Shown piece after piece: positions 8,667 through 18,162 of a stretch of 64,000 nt of DNA (within the stretch, counting starts at the first letter, position 1; every line of letters begins with the position of its first letter). The notes under the pieces were generated by a model that was given only the letters and a program-made list of their open reading frames with translations, searched no databases and was not told where the DNA came from. Location: assembly GCF_023101185.1 (NCBI RefSeq), contig NZ_CP078077.1, positions 3,129,630 through 3,193,629 of the forward strand, in the 5' to 3' direction. Origin of the DNA: Microbacterium galbinum. GTDB lineage: Bacteria; Actinomycetota; Actinomycetes; Actinomycetales; Microbacteriaceae. The position numbers were made by a program, and so were the translations under genes.

Positions 8667-10834
8667 TGGCAGGCATGGCGAACACGGTTTCCGAACAGTA
8701 CGCGAACGTCGACTTCGCACCGATCCGGGCGCTCACCGACGGCGAGGTGATCACGCAGTCGCCCGTCCGCGACATCCGCCTCGCGTCGGGAAAGGTGCTC
8801 GCGCTCATCACGCTCGACAACGGTCGCGACCACACCCGCCCGAACACCCTCGGGCCCGCGACGCTCACGCAGCTCGGCGAGACCCTCGACGCGCTCACCG
8901 CGCGAGCGGCCGCCGGAGAGATCCAGGCGGTCGGTATCACGGGCAAGCAGTACATCCTCGCCGCGGGCGCGGATCTCTCCGACATCGGCAAGGTCGGATC
9001 GCGCGACAACGCCCGGCTCATCGCGCAGCTCGGCCACAAGGTGCTGGGCAAGTTCGGCGAGCTCGGCGTGCCCTCGTTCGCCTTCGTGAACGGTCTCGCA
9101 CTGGGAGGCGGACTCGAGATCGCGTTGAACTCGACCTACCGCACGGTCGACTCCTCTGCCGCGGCGGTCGCGCTGCCCGAGGTCTTCCTCGGCATCATCC
9201 CCGGCTGGGGTGGCGCCTACCTGCTGCCGAACCTGATCGGCATCGAGAACGCGCTCGAGGTGGTCATCTCGAACCCGCTCAAGCAGAATCGGATGCTCAA
9301 GCCGCAGCAGGCGTTCGATCTCGGCATCTTCGACGCGATCTTCCCCGCGGCGAACTACCTCGAGAACTCACTGGCCTGGGCCGACGCGGTCCTCGACGGC
9401 AAGAAAGTCGAGCGGAAGAACGAGCCCGGCAAGCTCGAGCGGCTCACCAAGTGGCCGATCGCGATCAAGATGGCGCGCGGCATGCTCGAGTCCAAGATCG
9501 GCACCGTGCCGAAGTCGCCCTATGCGGCGCTCGACCTGCTCGACAAGGCCAAGAGCGGCACCAAGGCCGAGGGGTTCGTCCGTGAGGACGAGGCCCTCGC
9601 CGATCTCGTCACGGGTGACCAGTTCGCGGCATCCATGTACGCGTTCGACCTCGTTCAGAAGCGTGCGAAGCGCCCCGTCGGGGCGCCGGACAAGGCCCTC
9701 GCCAAGAAGGTCACCAAGGTCGGCATCATCGGGGCCGGCCTCATGGCCAGCCAGTTCGCCCTGCTGTTCGTGCGCAAACTGCAGGTGCCGGTGCTCATCA
9801 CCGACCTGGACCAGGCGCGCGTCGACAAGGGCGTGGCGTACATCCACGAGGAGATCGGCAAGCTCGAGGCCAAGGGCCGCCTGGACGCGGACTCCGCGAA
9901 CAAGCTGCGCGCGCTGGTCACCGGCACCACCGACAAGAGCCTCTACACGGACTGCGATTTCGTGATCGAGGCCGTGTTCGAAGAGGTCGGCGTCAAGCAG
10001 CAGGTGTTCGGCGAGATCGAGAAGATCATCGCCGAGGACGCGATCCTGGCGACGAACACCTCGTCGCTGTCGGTCGCGGAGATCGGCGCAAAGCTGGAGC
10101 ACCCGGAGCGTCTCGTCGGCTTCCACTTCTTCAACCCGGTCGCGGTCATGCCGCTGATCGAGATCGTGAAGACGCCGAGCACGTCGGATGCCGCGCTGTC
10201 GACGGCCTTCGTGGTCGCTCGCAATCTCGGCAAGAACGCGGTGCTCACCGCCGACGCTCCCGGATTCGTCGTGAACCGCCTGCTGGCGAAGGTCATGGGG
10301 GAAGCGGCCCGCGCCGTGTACGAGGGCACCCCGATCGTCGACGTCGAGAAGGCGTTCGGTCCGCTCGGCCTGCCGATGGGTCCGTTCCAGTTGATCGACC
10401 TCGTCGGCTGGAAGGTCGCCGCGCACGTCCAGGACACGATGGCGACCGCGTTCCCCGAGCGTTTCTACGCGAACGAGAACTTCCACGCTCTCGCAGAACT
10501 GGACGCGATCGTCGAGAAGGACAAGGGCGGCCGGGTCACCGGGTGGACGAAGCAGGCCGAGAAGCTGCTGAAGCCCGCCGTCGGTTCCACGCCGGCATCG
10601 GCCGCGACGATCCTGCAGCGCGTGCAGGACGGCCTGGCCGACGAGATCAAGCGGATGCTCGACGAGGGCGTCGTCCCGGAGGTGGAGGACATCGATCTCT
10701 GCCTGATCCTCGGCGCGGGCTGGCCGTTCATCGACGGCGGCGCCTCGCCGTACCTCGACCGGGAGGGCGCGTCGGATCGTGCCTTCGGAGGATCGTTCCA
10801 CACCCCGCAGATCCGGGGCGTCGAGAACCGCTGA
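8666..10834 (+). CDS. fadB: Beta-oxidation multifunctional protein: enoyl-CoA hydratase / 3-hydroxyacyl-CoA dehydrogenase
   Basis: This 722-residue protein has an N-terminal crotonase domain (residues about 20-300; ALGGGLEIALNSTYR and ALPEVFLGIIPGWGGAYLLP), then a Rossmann domain starting near residue 350 (KVGIIGAGLMASQFALLF), the HADH signature VGFHFFNPVAVMPLIEIV, and C-terminal HADH dimerisation domains. It should hydrate enoyl-CoA and oxidise L-3-hydroxyacyl-CoA with NAD+, passing 3-ketoacyl-CoA to the upstream thiolase. The ATG overlaps the fadA stop by one base. A strong hairpin follows the gene. Confidence 0.95.
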   Translation: MAGMANTVSEQYANVDFAPIRALTDGEVITQSPVRDIRLASGKVLALITLDNGRDHTRPNTLGPATLTQLGETLDALTARAAAGEIQAVGITGKQYILAAGADLSDIGKVGSRDNARLIAQLGHKVLGKFGELGVPSFAFVNGLALGGGLEIALNSTYRTVDSSAAAVALPEVFLGIIPGWGGAYLLPNLIGIENALEVVISNPLKQNRMLKPQQAFDLGIFDAIFPAANYLENSLAWADAVLDGKKVERKNEPGKLERLTKWPIAIKMARGMLESKIGTVPKSPYAALDLLDKAKSGTKAEGFVREDEALADLVTGDQFAASMYAFDLVQKRAKRPVGAPDKALAKKVTKVGIIGAGLMASQFALLFVRKLQVPVLITDLDQARVDKGVAYIHEEIGKLEAKGRLDADSANKLRALVTGTTDKSLYTDCDFVIEAVFEEVGVKQQVFGEIEKIIAEDAILATNTSSLSVAEIGAKLEHPERLVGFHFFNPVAVMPLIEIVKTPSTSDAALSTAFVVARNLGKNAVLTADAPGFVVNRLLAKVMGEAARAVYEGTPIVDVEKAFGPLGLPMGPFQLIDLVGWKVAAHVQDTMATAFPERFYANENFHALAELDAIVEKDKGGRVTGWTKQAEKLLKPAVGSTPASAATILQRVQDGLADEIKRMLDEGVVPEVEDIDLCLILGAGWPFIDGGASPYLDREGASDRAFGGSFHTPQIRGVENR

Positions 10835-10844
10835 TCACGCGCAG

Positions 10845-10879
10845 CGGAGGGGGTCGTGCAGCGCGCACGGCCCCCTCCG
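10845..10879 (+). terminator. Terminator hairpin after fadAB
   Basis: A GC-rich stem of 15 pairs (one G-U), left arm 10845-10859, loop of 5 nt, right arm 10865-10879, lies 11 bp after the fadB stop and is followed by TCGTTCT. Confidence 0.75.
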
Positions 10880-10951
10880 TCGTTCTCCACGCGCTCGGCT
10901 GACGGTCGGTCGTTCCGACCCCGCCCCGTATCCGTCCGGCGGCGGTCGGGC

Positions 10952-10982
10952 GAACACGCACCGAACAGCGCATGAACAGCGC
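10952..10982 (+). repeat. Three 9-bp direct repeats with an exact 11-bp period
   Basis: GAACACGCA (10952), GAACAGCGC (10963) and GAACAGCGC (10974) recur at exactly 11-bp steps, one helical turn, in the 195-bp gap before the SPFH-like gene. An inverted GTTCAC follows at about 10994. They could be binding sites for a regulator; no regulator is identified. Confidence 0.4.
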
Positions 10983-11029
10983 GCCTTCACGCCCGTTCAC
11001 AGCACTCCGATCGCGGACGAGGGGGCACA

Positions 11030-11734
11030 GTGGTGTGCATGGACATGCTCCTCTCGATGCTGGGTGGCAAGGGACTCTCGGGTCTGCTCAAGACCGGGAC
11101 CGCGATCCTCACGATCCTGCTGGTCGTTCCGGCGCTCCTGAAGATCTTCATCGTGACGGTGGACGAGGGCTGGGCAGCGATCCGCACCCGCAACGGCAAG
11201 CCGATCATCCGGAACCGCCCGCAGCGGCGTCCGAGCAGTCGCGGCGGCGCTGTCGGCGAAGTGGTCGTGCTCCATCCCGGATCGCACGGCGCGTTCCCGC
11301 TGTTCTACTGGTACAGGCTCGTCGACGTGCGTTGCCGCGCGACCGACCTGCCCGCCCGCGAGATGACGGGAGCGAAGGGGCACCAACATCGCGTCCACGC
11401 GTCGTTCGAGTGGAGACCGATCCCCACCGGCCGCGATCTCCGGGTGTTCGAGCTCGACGTCGTGAACGTGAAGGAGCGCGCGTCGAACATCGTCGGCGCA
11501 GCCTTGCGTGACGTGATCCGCGGCTTCGACGGTGCGGAGCTCCCGCACAACGACGAGATCAACACCCGAGTCATCGCCGCGAGTGCTGACGAGGTACGGC
11601 GAGCCTGCGGCGTCGAGCTCGTGCGCGTCATGGTCACCGGCGATGCGCTCACCGACGGCTACCTGCTGTCGACGGCGCTCCGCGACACCGATCGCGACGC
11701 GCAGGCGGTCGCCGCGCTCCACGCGCTCAACTGA
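11030..11734 (+). CDS. SPFH/band-7-like membrane protein
   Basis: This protein of about 234 residues has one N-terminal transmembrane segment at about residues 20-42 (GTAILTILLVVPALLKIFIVTV) followed by a globular domain. The order is anchor, then VDEGWAAIRTRNGKPI, VLHPGSHGAFPLFYWYRLVDVRCRA, and helical VVNVKERASNIVGAALRDVIRGF. This resembles SPFH (stomatin/prohibitin/flotillin) proteins, which form membrane-associated rings. The long C-terminal coiled coil of flotillins is missing, so it is a short member. Starts GTG 11030, GTG 11033 and ATG 11039 are all possible after GAGGGGG. It stands alone, convergent with dxs. The function is unknown. Confidence 0.6.
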   Translation: MVCMDMLLSMLGGKGLSGLLKTGTAILTILLVVPALLKIFIVTVDEGWAAIRTRNGKPIIRNRPQRRPSSRGGAVGEVVVLHPGSHGAFPLFYWYRLVDVRCRATDLPAREMTGAKGHQHRVHASFEWRPIPTGRDLRVFELDVVNVKERASNIVGAALRDVIRGFDGAELPHNDEINTRVIAASADEVRRACGVELVRVMVTGDALTDGYLLSTALRDTDRDAQAVAALHALN

Positions 11735-11746
11735 TCAGCGCGGGTG

Positions 11747-13687
11747 TCAGCGCTTCTCGTGCAGCGGGAGGTCGATCGTGCCGGTCTCCCCGGCGCTCCG
11801 TGCGACGGGGATACGTGTTCCCAGCACTTGCGCGACGACGTCCTGCGCGATCTTCGACGCGGTGAGACCGGCGTCCGCCAGGATCTGCTCCCGTGACGCG
11901 TGGTCGAGGAACTCGTCGGGCAGACCGAGCTCGTCGACCGCCGTATCGATTCCTGCCTCGCGCAGCACCTGACGCACGCGCGTGCCGATCCCGCCGACGC
12001 GGATGCCGTCCTCCATCGTGATGACGAGACGATGACGTGCTGCCAGAGCGACGATCGACGGCTGCACCGGGATCGCCCAGCGCGGATCGATCACCGTCGC
12101 TCCGATCCCCTGGGCGCGCAACCGCTCCGCCACGTCCATTGCCATCGCCGCGAACGGGCCGATCGCCACGATCAGCACGTCTTCGCTCTCGCCTCGCGCG
12201 AGCACGTCCACGCCGTCGTGGAGGCGGTCGAGCGCGGGCAGTTCGGCGGCGACCTCGCCCTTCGGGAAGCGGATGACCGTGGGCGCGTCGTCGACCAGGA
12301 CGGCCTCCTCCAGCGCCTCCGTGAGCCGGACGCCGTCGCGCGGAGCCGCGATACGGATGTGGGGCACGATCTGCAGCATCGCCAGATCCCACATGCCGTG
12401 ATGGCTGGGCCCGTCGGGACCGGTCACCCCGGCACGGTCGAGCACGAACGTCACGCCTGCGCGGTGCAGCGCGACATCCATGAGCACCTGGTCGAACGCA
12501 CGCCCCATGAATGTCGCGTACACCGCGACCACGGGGTGGAGTCCCCCGTATGCGAGGCCCGCCGCTGACGCGACGGCGTGCTGCTCGGCGATACCGACGT
12601 CGTACACGCGCTCGGGGAATCGCTCGGCGAACGGCGCCAGACCGGTGGGGCGGAGCATCGCGGCCGTGATCCCGATGACGTCCTCGCGGCGCGAGCCGAT
12701 GTCGACGAGCGCATCGGAGAAGACATCCGTCCATCCGCGACCGCCCGACGAGAGCGTCTCGCCGGTCGCGGGGTCGATCTTGCCGACGGCGTGGAACTGG
12801 TCGGCGTCGTCGTCGCGCGCCGGCTGATAGCCGCGCCCCTTCTCGGTGATCGCATGAACGATCACCGGAGCGCCGTAGGACTTCGCGAGCTCGAGGGTCT
12901 CGAGGAGAGCGGGGAGGTCGTGCCCATCGACGGGCCCGAGGTACTTGATGTCGAGGTTCGAGTACAGGGCCTCGTTGTTCGTGAAGCGCGAGAGGAAGCC
13001 GTGCGTTCCGCCGCGGACTCCGCGGAACACGGCGCGCCCCACGGGACCGAAGGCGCGGAAGAGCCGATCGGACTTGTGGTGCAGGTCCTTGTACGCGGCG
13101 GCGGTGCGCACGCGGTTGAGGAAGCGCGACATGCCGCCGATGGTCGGGGCGTAGGAGCGCCCGTTGTCGTTGACGACGATCACGAGGTTGCGGTCGTTGT
13201 CGTCGGAGATGTTGTTGAGCGCTTCCCAGGTCATGCCCCCCGTGAGCGACCCGTCGCCGACGACCGCCACCACATGGCGGTCGGCGCGTCCGGTGGCCGT
13301 GAGGGCGCGGGAGACGCCGTCCGCCCAGCTCAGCGAACTGGACGCGTGCGAGGACTCCACGACGTCGTGCGGGCTCTCTCCGCGTTGCGGATAGCCGGCG
13401 AGACCGCCGCGCACGCGGAGACCCGAGAAGTCCTGGCGCCCGGTGAGCAGCTTGTGCACGTACGACTGGTGTCCGGTGTCGAAGATGAACGGATCGTCCG
13501 GCGAGGAGAACGTGCGGTGCAGCGCGATCGTCAGCTCGACGACGCCGAGGTTCGGACCGAGATGCCCGCCCGTGCGGGAGACGTTCTCGACGAGGAAATC
13601 GCGGATCTCCTGCGCCAGATCGGCCAACTGCTCGGCGCTCAGACCGTCGAGGTCCCTGGGTCCTGAGATGCTCGGAAGAATGGGCAT
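11747..13687 (-). CDS. dxs: 1-deoxy-D-xylulose-5-phosphate synthase
   Basis: This 646-residue thiamine-diphosphate enzyme joins pyruvate and glyceraldehyde 3-phosphate, the first step of the MEP isoprenoid pathway. Visible motifs are GGHLGPNLGVVELTIALH near the N-terminus, the ThDP motif VVGDGSLTGGMTWEALNN with a later VIVVNDNGRS, and the pyrimidine-domain segment VGIAEQHAVASAAGLAYGG. The frame opens upstream, but ATG 13687 is chosen because GAGGAGGT precedes it by 6 nt and it gives the family N-terminus MPILPSI. In this genome it lies between the rnd block and aconitase. Confidence 0.97.
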   Translation of the reverse strand: MPILPSISGPRDLDGLSAEQLADLAQEIRDFLVENVSRTGGHLGPNLGVVELTIALHRTFSSPDDPFIFDTGHQSYVHKLLTGRQDFSGLRVRGGLAGYPQRGESPHDVVESSHASSSLSWADGVSRALTATGRADRHVVAVVGDGSLTGGMTWEALNNISDDNDRNLVIVVNDNGRSYAPTIGGMSRFLNRVRTAAAYKDLHHKSDRLFRAFGPVGRAVFRGVRGGTHGFLSRFTNNEALYSNLDIKYLGPVDGHDLPALLETLELAKSYGAPVIVHAITEKGRGYQPARDDDADQFHAVGKIDPATGETLSSGGRGWTDVFSDALVDIGSRREDVIGITAAMLRPTGLAPFAERFPERVYDVGIAEQHAVASAAGLAYGGLHPVVAVYATFMGRAFDQVLMDVALHRAGVTFVLDRAGVTGPDGPSHHGMWDLAMLQIVPHIRIAAPRDGVRLTEALEEAVLVDDAPTVIRFPKGEVAAELPALDRLHDGVDVLARGESEDVLIVAIGPFAAMAMDVAERLRAQGIGATVIDPRWAIPVQPSIVALAARHRLVITMEDGIRVGGIGTRVRQVLREAGIDTAVDELGLPDEFLDHASREQILADAGLTASKIAQDVVAQVLGTRIPVARSAGETGTIDLPLHEKR

Positions 13688-13800
13688 CGGCACCTCCTCA
13701 CCTGCTGTGTCGTCGGTCGCGGACTCGGTATCCGGGGCCTCATCGATGGTACCGCCAACCCCGGAGAATCCCCCGGGAGGCGCACCCCCTGGCATGACGA

Positions 13801-13832
13801 AGGGGACCCGGCTACGATGCGCCGGGTCCCCT
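13801..13832 (-). terminator. Terminator hairpin downstream of acnA
   Basis: A perfect 12-bp stem (arms 13801-13812 and 13821-13832) with an 8-nt loop lies 10 bp beyond the acnA stop codon and before dxs. Confidence 0.75.
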
Positions 13833-13842
13833 GTCGGAGTTC

Positions 13843-16677
13843 TCAGACGAGCGAACGCAGAACGTACTGCAGGATGCCGCCGTTGCGGTAGTAGTCCGCC
13901 TCACCGGGGGTGTCGATGCGCACGACCGCGTCGAACTCGACGGCCTGCTTGCCCTCGGGCGAGTGCTCGCTCGGCGTGGCCGTGACGCGCACCGTCTTGG
14001 GGGTCACGCCGTTGTTGAGCTCTTCCAGGCCCTCGATCGAGACGATCTCGGTACCGTCGAGGCCCAGCGACTCCCAGCTCTCACCGGCGGGGAACTGCAG
14101 CGGGACGACGCCCATGCCGATCAGGTTCGAGCGGTGGATGCGCTCGAAGCTCTCGGTGATGACCGCCTTGACGCCCAGCAGGCTGGTGCCCTTCGCCGCC
14201 CAGTCGCGCGACGAGCCGGAACCGTACTCCTTGCCACCGAAGATGACGAGCGGGGTGCCCTGCTCCTGGTAGTTCATGCTCGCGTCGTAGATGTACGACT
14301 GCGGGCCGCCCGGCTGCGTGAAGTCGCGGGTGAAGCCACCCTCGACCACGGCACCGTCGTTGACCGCCGACACCATGAGGTTCTTCAGGCGGATGTTCGC
14401 GAACGTACCGCGGATCATCACCTCGTGGTTTCCGCGGCGCGAGCCGAAGGAGTTGAAGTCCTTGCGGTCGACGCCGTGCTCGGTCAGGTACTGCGCGGCC
14501 GGCGTGCCCGGCTTGATGTTTCCGGCGGGCGAGATGTGGTCGGTGGTGACCGAGTCGCCGAGGGTCGCCATGACACGAGCACCCTGGATGTCCTTCACCG
14601 GGGTGAGCTCCATCGTCATGCCCTCGAAGTACGGCGCCTTGCGCACGTAGGTCGAGTCCTCGTCCCACTGGAAGATCGCGTCTTCGGGAGTGGGCAGGCT
14701 GCGCCAGCGCTCGTCACCGTCGAACACGGTCGCGTACTGCTTGATGAACTGCTCGCGCGAGATCGACGAGTCGACGATCTCCTGCACCTCGTCGGGGGAC
14801 GGCCAGATGTCCTTGAGGAAGACGTCGTTGCCGTCACTGCCCTTGCCCAGGGAGTCGTTCTCGAAGTCGAAGTGCATCGAGCCGGCCAGCGCGTAGGCGA
14901 TCACGAGCGGCGGGCTCGCGAGGTAGTTCATCTTCACGTCGGGGCTGATGCGACCTTCGAAGTTGCGGTTGCCCGAGAGCACCGCGGTGACGGCCAGGTC
15001 GTGCGAGTTGATGGCCTCGGAGACCTCCTCGATCAGCGGACCGGAGTTTCCGATGCAGATCGTGCAGCCGTAGCCGACGGTGTAGAAGCCGAGACCCTCG
15101 AGGTCCTTGTCGAGACCGGACTTCTCGTAGTAGTCGGTGACGACCTTCGAACCGGGGCCGAGCGTGGTCTTGACCCACGGCTTCTGCTTGAGACCCTTCT
15201 CGAGCGCCTTGCGTGCGACGAGACCGGCGGCGATCATGACCGACGGGTTCGACGTGTTGGTGCACGAGGTGATGGCCGCGAGCGTGACGGCGCCGTTGTC
15301 GAGGATGTACTTCTCGCCGTCGGGGGTCGTCACCGGAACCGGCTTGGAGGCGTTCGCCGGTGCTCCGCTGTTGATGTGGACCGGACGCGTGGTCGGCTCC
15401 TCGTCGCCGGGGGCCTGACCGGGGTCGGACGCCGGGAACGAGTGCTTGGACTCGAGGTCGACGATCGAGTCGGAGGTCGACGGGGTCGCGTATCCGAGGA
15501 TGTCCTGCTCGAACTGCGACTTGGCCTCCGACAGGAGGATGCGGTCCTGCGGGCGCTTCGGGCCGGCGATCGACGGGACCACGGTCGCGAGGTCGAGCTC
15601 GAGGTACTCGCTGAACACGGGCTCCTGCGAGGGGTCGTGCCACAGCTTCTGCGTCTTGGCGTACGCCTCGACGAGCGCGACAGCCTCTTCGCTGCGGCCC
15701 GTGAGGCGCAGGTAGTCGAGCGTGACGTCGTCGATCGGGAAGATCGCGGCGGTCGACCCGAACTCGGGGCTCATGTTGCCGATCGTGGCGCGGTTGGCGA
15801 GCGGCACGGAGGCCACGCCCTCGCCGTAGAACTCGACGAACTTGCCGACGACGCCGTGCTTGCGCAGCTGGTCGGTGATCGTGAGGACGACGTCGGTCGC
15901 CGTGACGCCGGCGGGGATCTCACCGCTGAGCTTGAAGCCGACGACGCGCGGGATGAGCATCGACACGGGCTGACCGAGCATCGCGGCCTCGGCCTCGATA
16001 CCGCCGACGCCCCAGCCGAGCACGCCGAGACCGTTGACCATCGTGGTGTGCGAGTCGGTGCCGACGCACGTGTCGGGGTACGCGCGCAGCACACCGCCCA
16101 CCTCGCGGTCGTAGATGACCTTCGCCAGGTGCTCGATGTTCACCTGGTGCACGATGCCCGTTCCGGGCGGCACGACCTTGAAATCGCTGAAGGCCGTCTG
16201 GCCCCAGCGGAGGAACTGGTAGCGCTCGCCGTTGCGCTCGTACTCGATCTCGACGTTGCGCTCGAGGGCGTTCTCGGAGCCGAACAGGTCGGCGATCACC
16301 GAGTGGTCGATGACCATCTCGGCCGGCGAGAGCGGGTTGATCTTGTTCGCGTCGCCGCCCAGGGCCGTGACGGCCTCGCGCATCGTGGCGAGGTCGACGA
16401 TGCAGGGCACACCGGTGAAGTCCTGCATCACGACGCGCGCCGGCGTGAACTGGATCTCGGTGTTCGGCTCGGCCGCGGCATCCCACGATCCGAGCGCCTC
16501 GATCTGCGCCTTCGTGACGTTCGCGCCGTCCTCGGTGCGAAGGAGGTTCTCCAGCAGCACCTTGAGGCTGAAGGGGAGCTTGTCGAAACCGGGCACCGTG
16601 TCGATGCGGAAGATCTCGTAGTCGGTGCTGCCGACCGTCAGGGTGCTCTGGGCACCGAAGCTGTTCACCGTGGACAC
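13843..16677 (-). CDS. acnA: Aconitate hydratase A
   Basis: This 944-residue [4Fe-4S] enzyme isomerises citrate to isocitrate in the TCA cycle. Cluster cysteines are visible in [14 protein letters not shown] and [14 protein letters not shown], and the N-terminal [22 protein letters not shown] and C-terminal swivel domain ([15 protein letters not shown]) are typical of the AcnA/IRP1 class. The GTG at 16677 follows AGAAGGAG by 7-8 nt; earlier in-frame codons lack a binding site. The upstream 154 bp hold an AT-rich perfect palindrome likely to be an operator. A terminator follows. Confidence 0.97.
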   Translation of the reverse strand: MSTVNSFGAQSTLTVGSTDYEIFRIDTVPGFDKLPFSLKVLLENLLRTEDGANVTKAQIEALGSWDAAAEPNTEIQFTPARVVMQDFTGVPCIVDLATMREAVTALGGDANKINPLSPAEMVIDHSVIADLFGSENALERNVEIEYERNGERYQFLRWGQTAFSDFKVVPPGTGIVHQVNIEHLAKVIYDREVGGVLRAYPDTCVGTDSHTTMVNGLGVLGWGVGGIEAEAAMLGQPVSMLIPRVVGFKLSGEIPAGVTATDVVLTITDQLRKHGVVGKFVEFYGEGVASVPLANRATIGNMSPEFGSTAAIFPIDDVTLDYLRLTGRSEEAVALVEAYAKTQKLWHDPSQEPVFSEYLELDLATVVPSIAGPKRPQDRILLSEAKSQFEQDILGYATPSTSDSIVDLESKHSFPASDPGQAPGDEEPTTRPVHINSGAPANASKPVPVTTPDGEKYILDNGAVTLAAITSCTNTSNPSVMIAAGLVARKALEKGLKQKPWVKTTLGPGSKVVTDYYEKSGLDKDLEGLGFYTVGYGCTICIGNSGPLIEEVSEAINSHDLAVTAVLSGNRNFEGRISPDVKMNYLASPPLVIAYALAGSMHFDFENDSLGKGSDGNDVFLKDIWPSPDEVQEIVDSSISREQFIKQYATVFDGDERWRSLPTPEDAIFQWDEDSTYVRKAPYFEGMTMELTPVKDIQGARVMATLGDSVTTDHISPAGNIKPGTPAAQYLTEHGVDRKDFNSFGSRRGNHEVMIRGTFANIRLKNLMVSAVNDGAVVEGGFTRDFTQPGGPQSYIYDASMNYQEQGTPLVIFGGKEYGSGSSRDWAAKGTSLLGVKAVITESFERIHRSNLIGMGVVPLQFPAGESWESLGLDGTEIVSIEGLEELNNGVTPKTVRVTATPSEHSPEGKQAVEFDAVVRIDTPGEADYYRNGGILQYVLRSLV

Positions 16678-16804
16678 GATTCCGTCTCCTTCTGATCTGA
16701 TGGAAGCGACAGGCGATTCCATCTTGCTCGCCTGGGAGGGGCCGGGGCTAGCAAGGCGGACCTAACCAGTCTGCGCCTTAGACCCTCCAGGCAGAAGCCC
16801 TGCA

Positions 16805-16828
16805 ATTTATCTTGATGTCAAGATAAAT
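16805..16828. promoter_or_regulatory. AT-rich perfect palindrome (candidate repressor operator)
   Basis: Two 11-bp arms (16805-16815 and 16818-16828; left arm ATTTATCTTGA) are perfectly inverted around a 2-bp centre. The 2-nt loop makes a terminator unlikely, while the AT-rich symmetric form in GC-rich DNA is typical of MarR- or TetR-family operators. It lies 128-151 bp upstream of acnA and just after the DUF3159 gene end. Confidence 0.6.
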
Positions 16829-16831
16829 CTA

Positions 16832-17578
16832 TCACGCCTCGGACGTGGTCTCCGCCGCCTGCGCCGCTCGCTTCTCCGGCGGGTACAGCGCGCGCACGAC
16901 GAGCCACGTCACGGCGACCATCGGCGCGAACAGCGGCAGCCCCATGATCAGCTTGAGCGTGCCCAGCGCCGTCACCTCGCCCGCGAGGTACAGCGGGAGC
17001 TGCACGGCGAGGCGCGCGAAGAAGAGGGCCGACCAGGCCACGCCGAGCCAGAGGAACGCGCGACGCTTGCGACGATCCTGACGCCAGGCCATGCCCTCCC
17101 CCATGAGGAAGCCCGCGGCGATGCCGATGAGCGACCAGCCGATGAGTGCGGTGACGAGCAGGACCGTGCCGTACGCGGCGTTCGTGATCAGCCCGGGCAC
17201 GAAGTTGTCCTGTCCGCGCCCGGTGATCAGCGCCAGCGCGGCGGCCGCACCCGCGGCCACCAGCCCGCCGATCGCCGCGGACGGCGGCGACTTCTGCACG
17301 AGACGGACGATCGTGAACACGGCGGCGAGCCCCACCGACACCCCGAGGGCGAGGATGAGCGGCTCGGGGCGGATCGTGAACAGAACGACGAACGCCAGAC
17401 TGGGCAGGACGGACTCGAGGATCCCGCGCCATCCGCCGATCGCCGACCAGACGACCGTGTGCGTGTTCGCACCCTCGGCGGGGTCGACACCGGCGCGGCG
17501 CGCCGCTCCGCTGAGCGCCGCGCCGAGGATCTCCGAGGCCGACTGCTCGCGGTCGCCCTGCGGGGCCGCCCCGCTCAC
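16832..17578 (-). CDS. DUF3159 family integral membrane protein
   Basis: This 248-residue protein belongs to the actinobacterial DUF3159 family and has about six hydrophobic segments after a short N-terminal soluble part. These include ILESVLPSLAFVVLFTI, a region near ALGVSVGLAAVFTIVRLV, and the GWSLIGIAAGFLMGEGMAWR segment. Its function is not known. The GTG at 17578 overlaps the DUF3710 stop codon (GTGA), so translation is coupled to the upstream gene. The frame is open much further upstream, but that part lies inside the DUF3710 gene. The block DUF3159-DUF3710-dut is conserved across actinobacteria. Confidence 0.88.
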   Translation of the reverse strand: MSGAAPQGDREQSASEILGAALSGAARRAGVDPAEGANTHTVVWSAIGGWRGILESVLPSLAFVVLFTIRPEPLILALGVSVGLAAVFTIVRLVQKSPPSAAIGGLVAAGAAAALALITGRGQDNFVPGLITNAAYGTVLLVTALIGWSLIGIAAGFLMGEGMAWRQDRRKRRAFLWLGVAWSALFFARLAVQLPLYLAGEVTALGTLKLIMGLPLFAPMVAVTWLVVRALYPPEKRAAQAAETTSEA

Positions 17579-18162
17579 GCCGATCCCGGCGTGGCCGGCA
17601 TCTTCAGCGGAATGAGGTCGCGAGGCGGCATGGGCGAGCCGCCGCGCACGACGACGATCGAACGGAAGAGATCCTCGACCTTCGCGGCGGCGTCGGGGTC
17701 GGATGCCGCGGCACCGCCGATCACGCCGCGCAGGAACCACCGCGGACCGTCGATGCCGATGAAGCGCGCGAGGCGGAGTCCGCTGCCCTCGTTCGCGGCG
17801 GCGGGCACCTCCGCCAGCAGCTCCTTGCCGAGAGAGCCTTCGCGCTCTTCGACGCGGCCGCCCTGGGCCTTGACCTGGTCGCGGAGCTGGACTCGGGTCT
17901 CGTCCCACAGTCCGCCGGAGCGAGGCGCCGCGAAGGGCTGCACCTGCAGCGAGGAATCCGCGTAGTCGAGACCGACGGCGACGATGCGCTTGGACTGCTC
18001 CTCGACCTCGAGGCGGAGGTTGAGGCCCTCGCGCGGCAGGATCTTGATGCCGCCGAGGTCGATGTAGGGCCGGACCGGATTCGCCTCGGAGTCGTCGAAC
18101 GGACCGTCGACGGCACGGTTCAGCGGTGCGGACTCCTGGGGAGTGGGGGTGTTGTCAGTCAT
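17575..18162 (-). CDS. DUF3710 family protein
   Basis: This 195-residue soluble protein is of the actinobacterial DUF3710 family. It shows YIDLGGIKILPREGLNLRLEVEE near residue 35, LQVQPFAAPRSGGLWDETRVQL, and GPRWFLRGVIGGAA followed by the DLFRSIVVVRG helix. No catalytic motif is evident and the function is unknown. ATG 18162 follows GGAAGAGC. Its first 8 bp overlap the end of dut, and its end overlaps DUF3159, so dut-DUF3710-DUF3159 look like one translationally coupled operon. Confidence 0.9.
   Translation of the reverse strand: MTDNTPTPQESAPLNRAVDGPFDDSEANPVRPYIDLGGIKILPREGLNLRLEVEEQSKRIVAVGLDYADSSLQVQPFAAPRSGGLWDETRVQLRDQVKAQGGRVEEREGSLGKELLAEVPAAANEGSGLRLARFIGIDGPRWFLRGVIGGAAASDPDAAAKVEDLFRSIVVVRGGSPMPPRDLIPLKMPATPGSA

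Noticed and set aside
13963..16695. 910-codon open frame opposite aconitase
   Set aside because: The aconitase on the minus strand has all family motifs. The plus frame has none.
16805..16828. The palindrome upstream of acnA as a DUF3159 terminator
   Set aside because: A 2-nt loop is too tight for a hairpin, and the AT-rich stem is weak compared with other terminators in the window.
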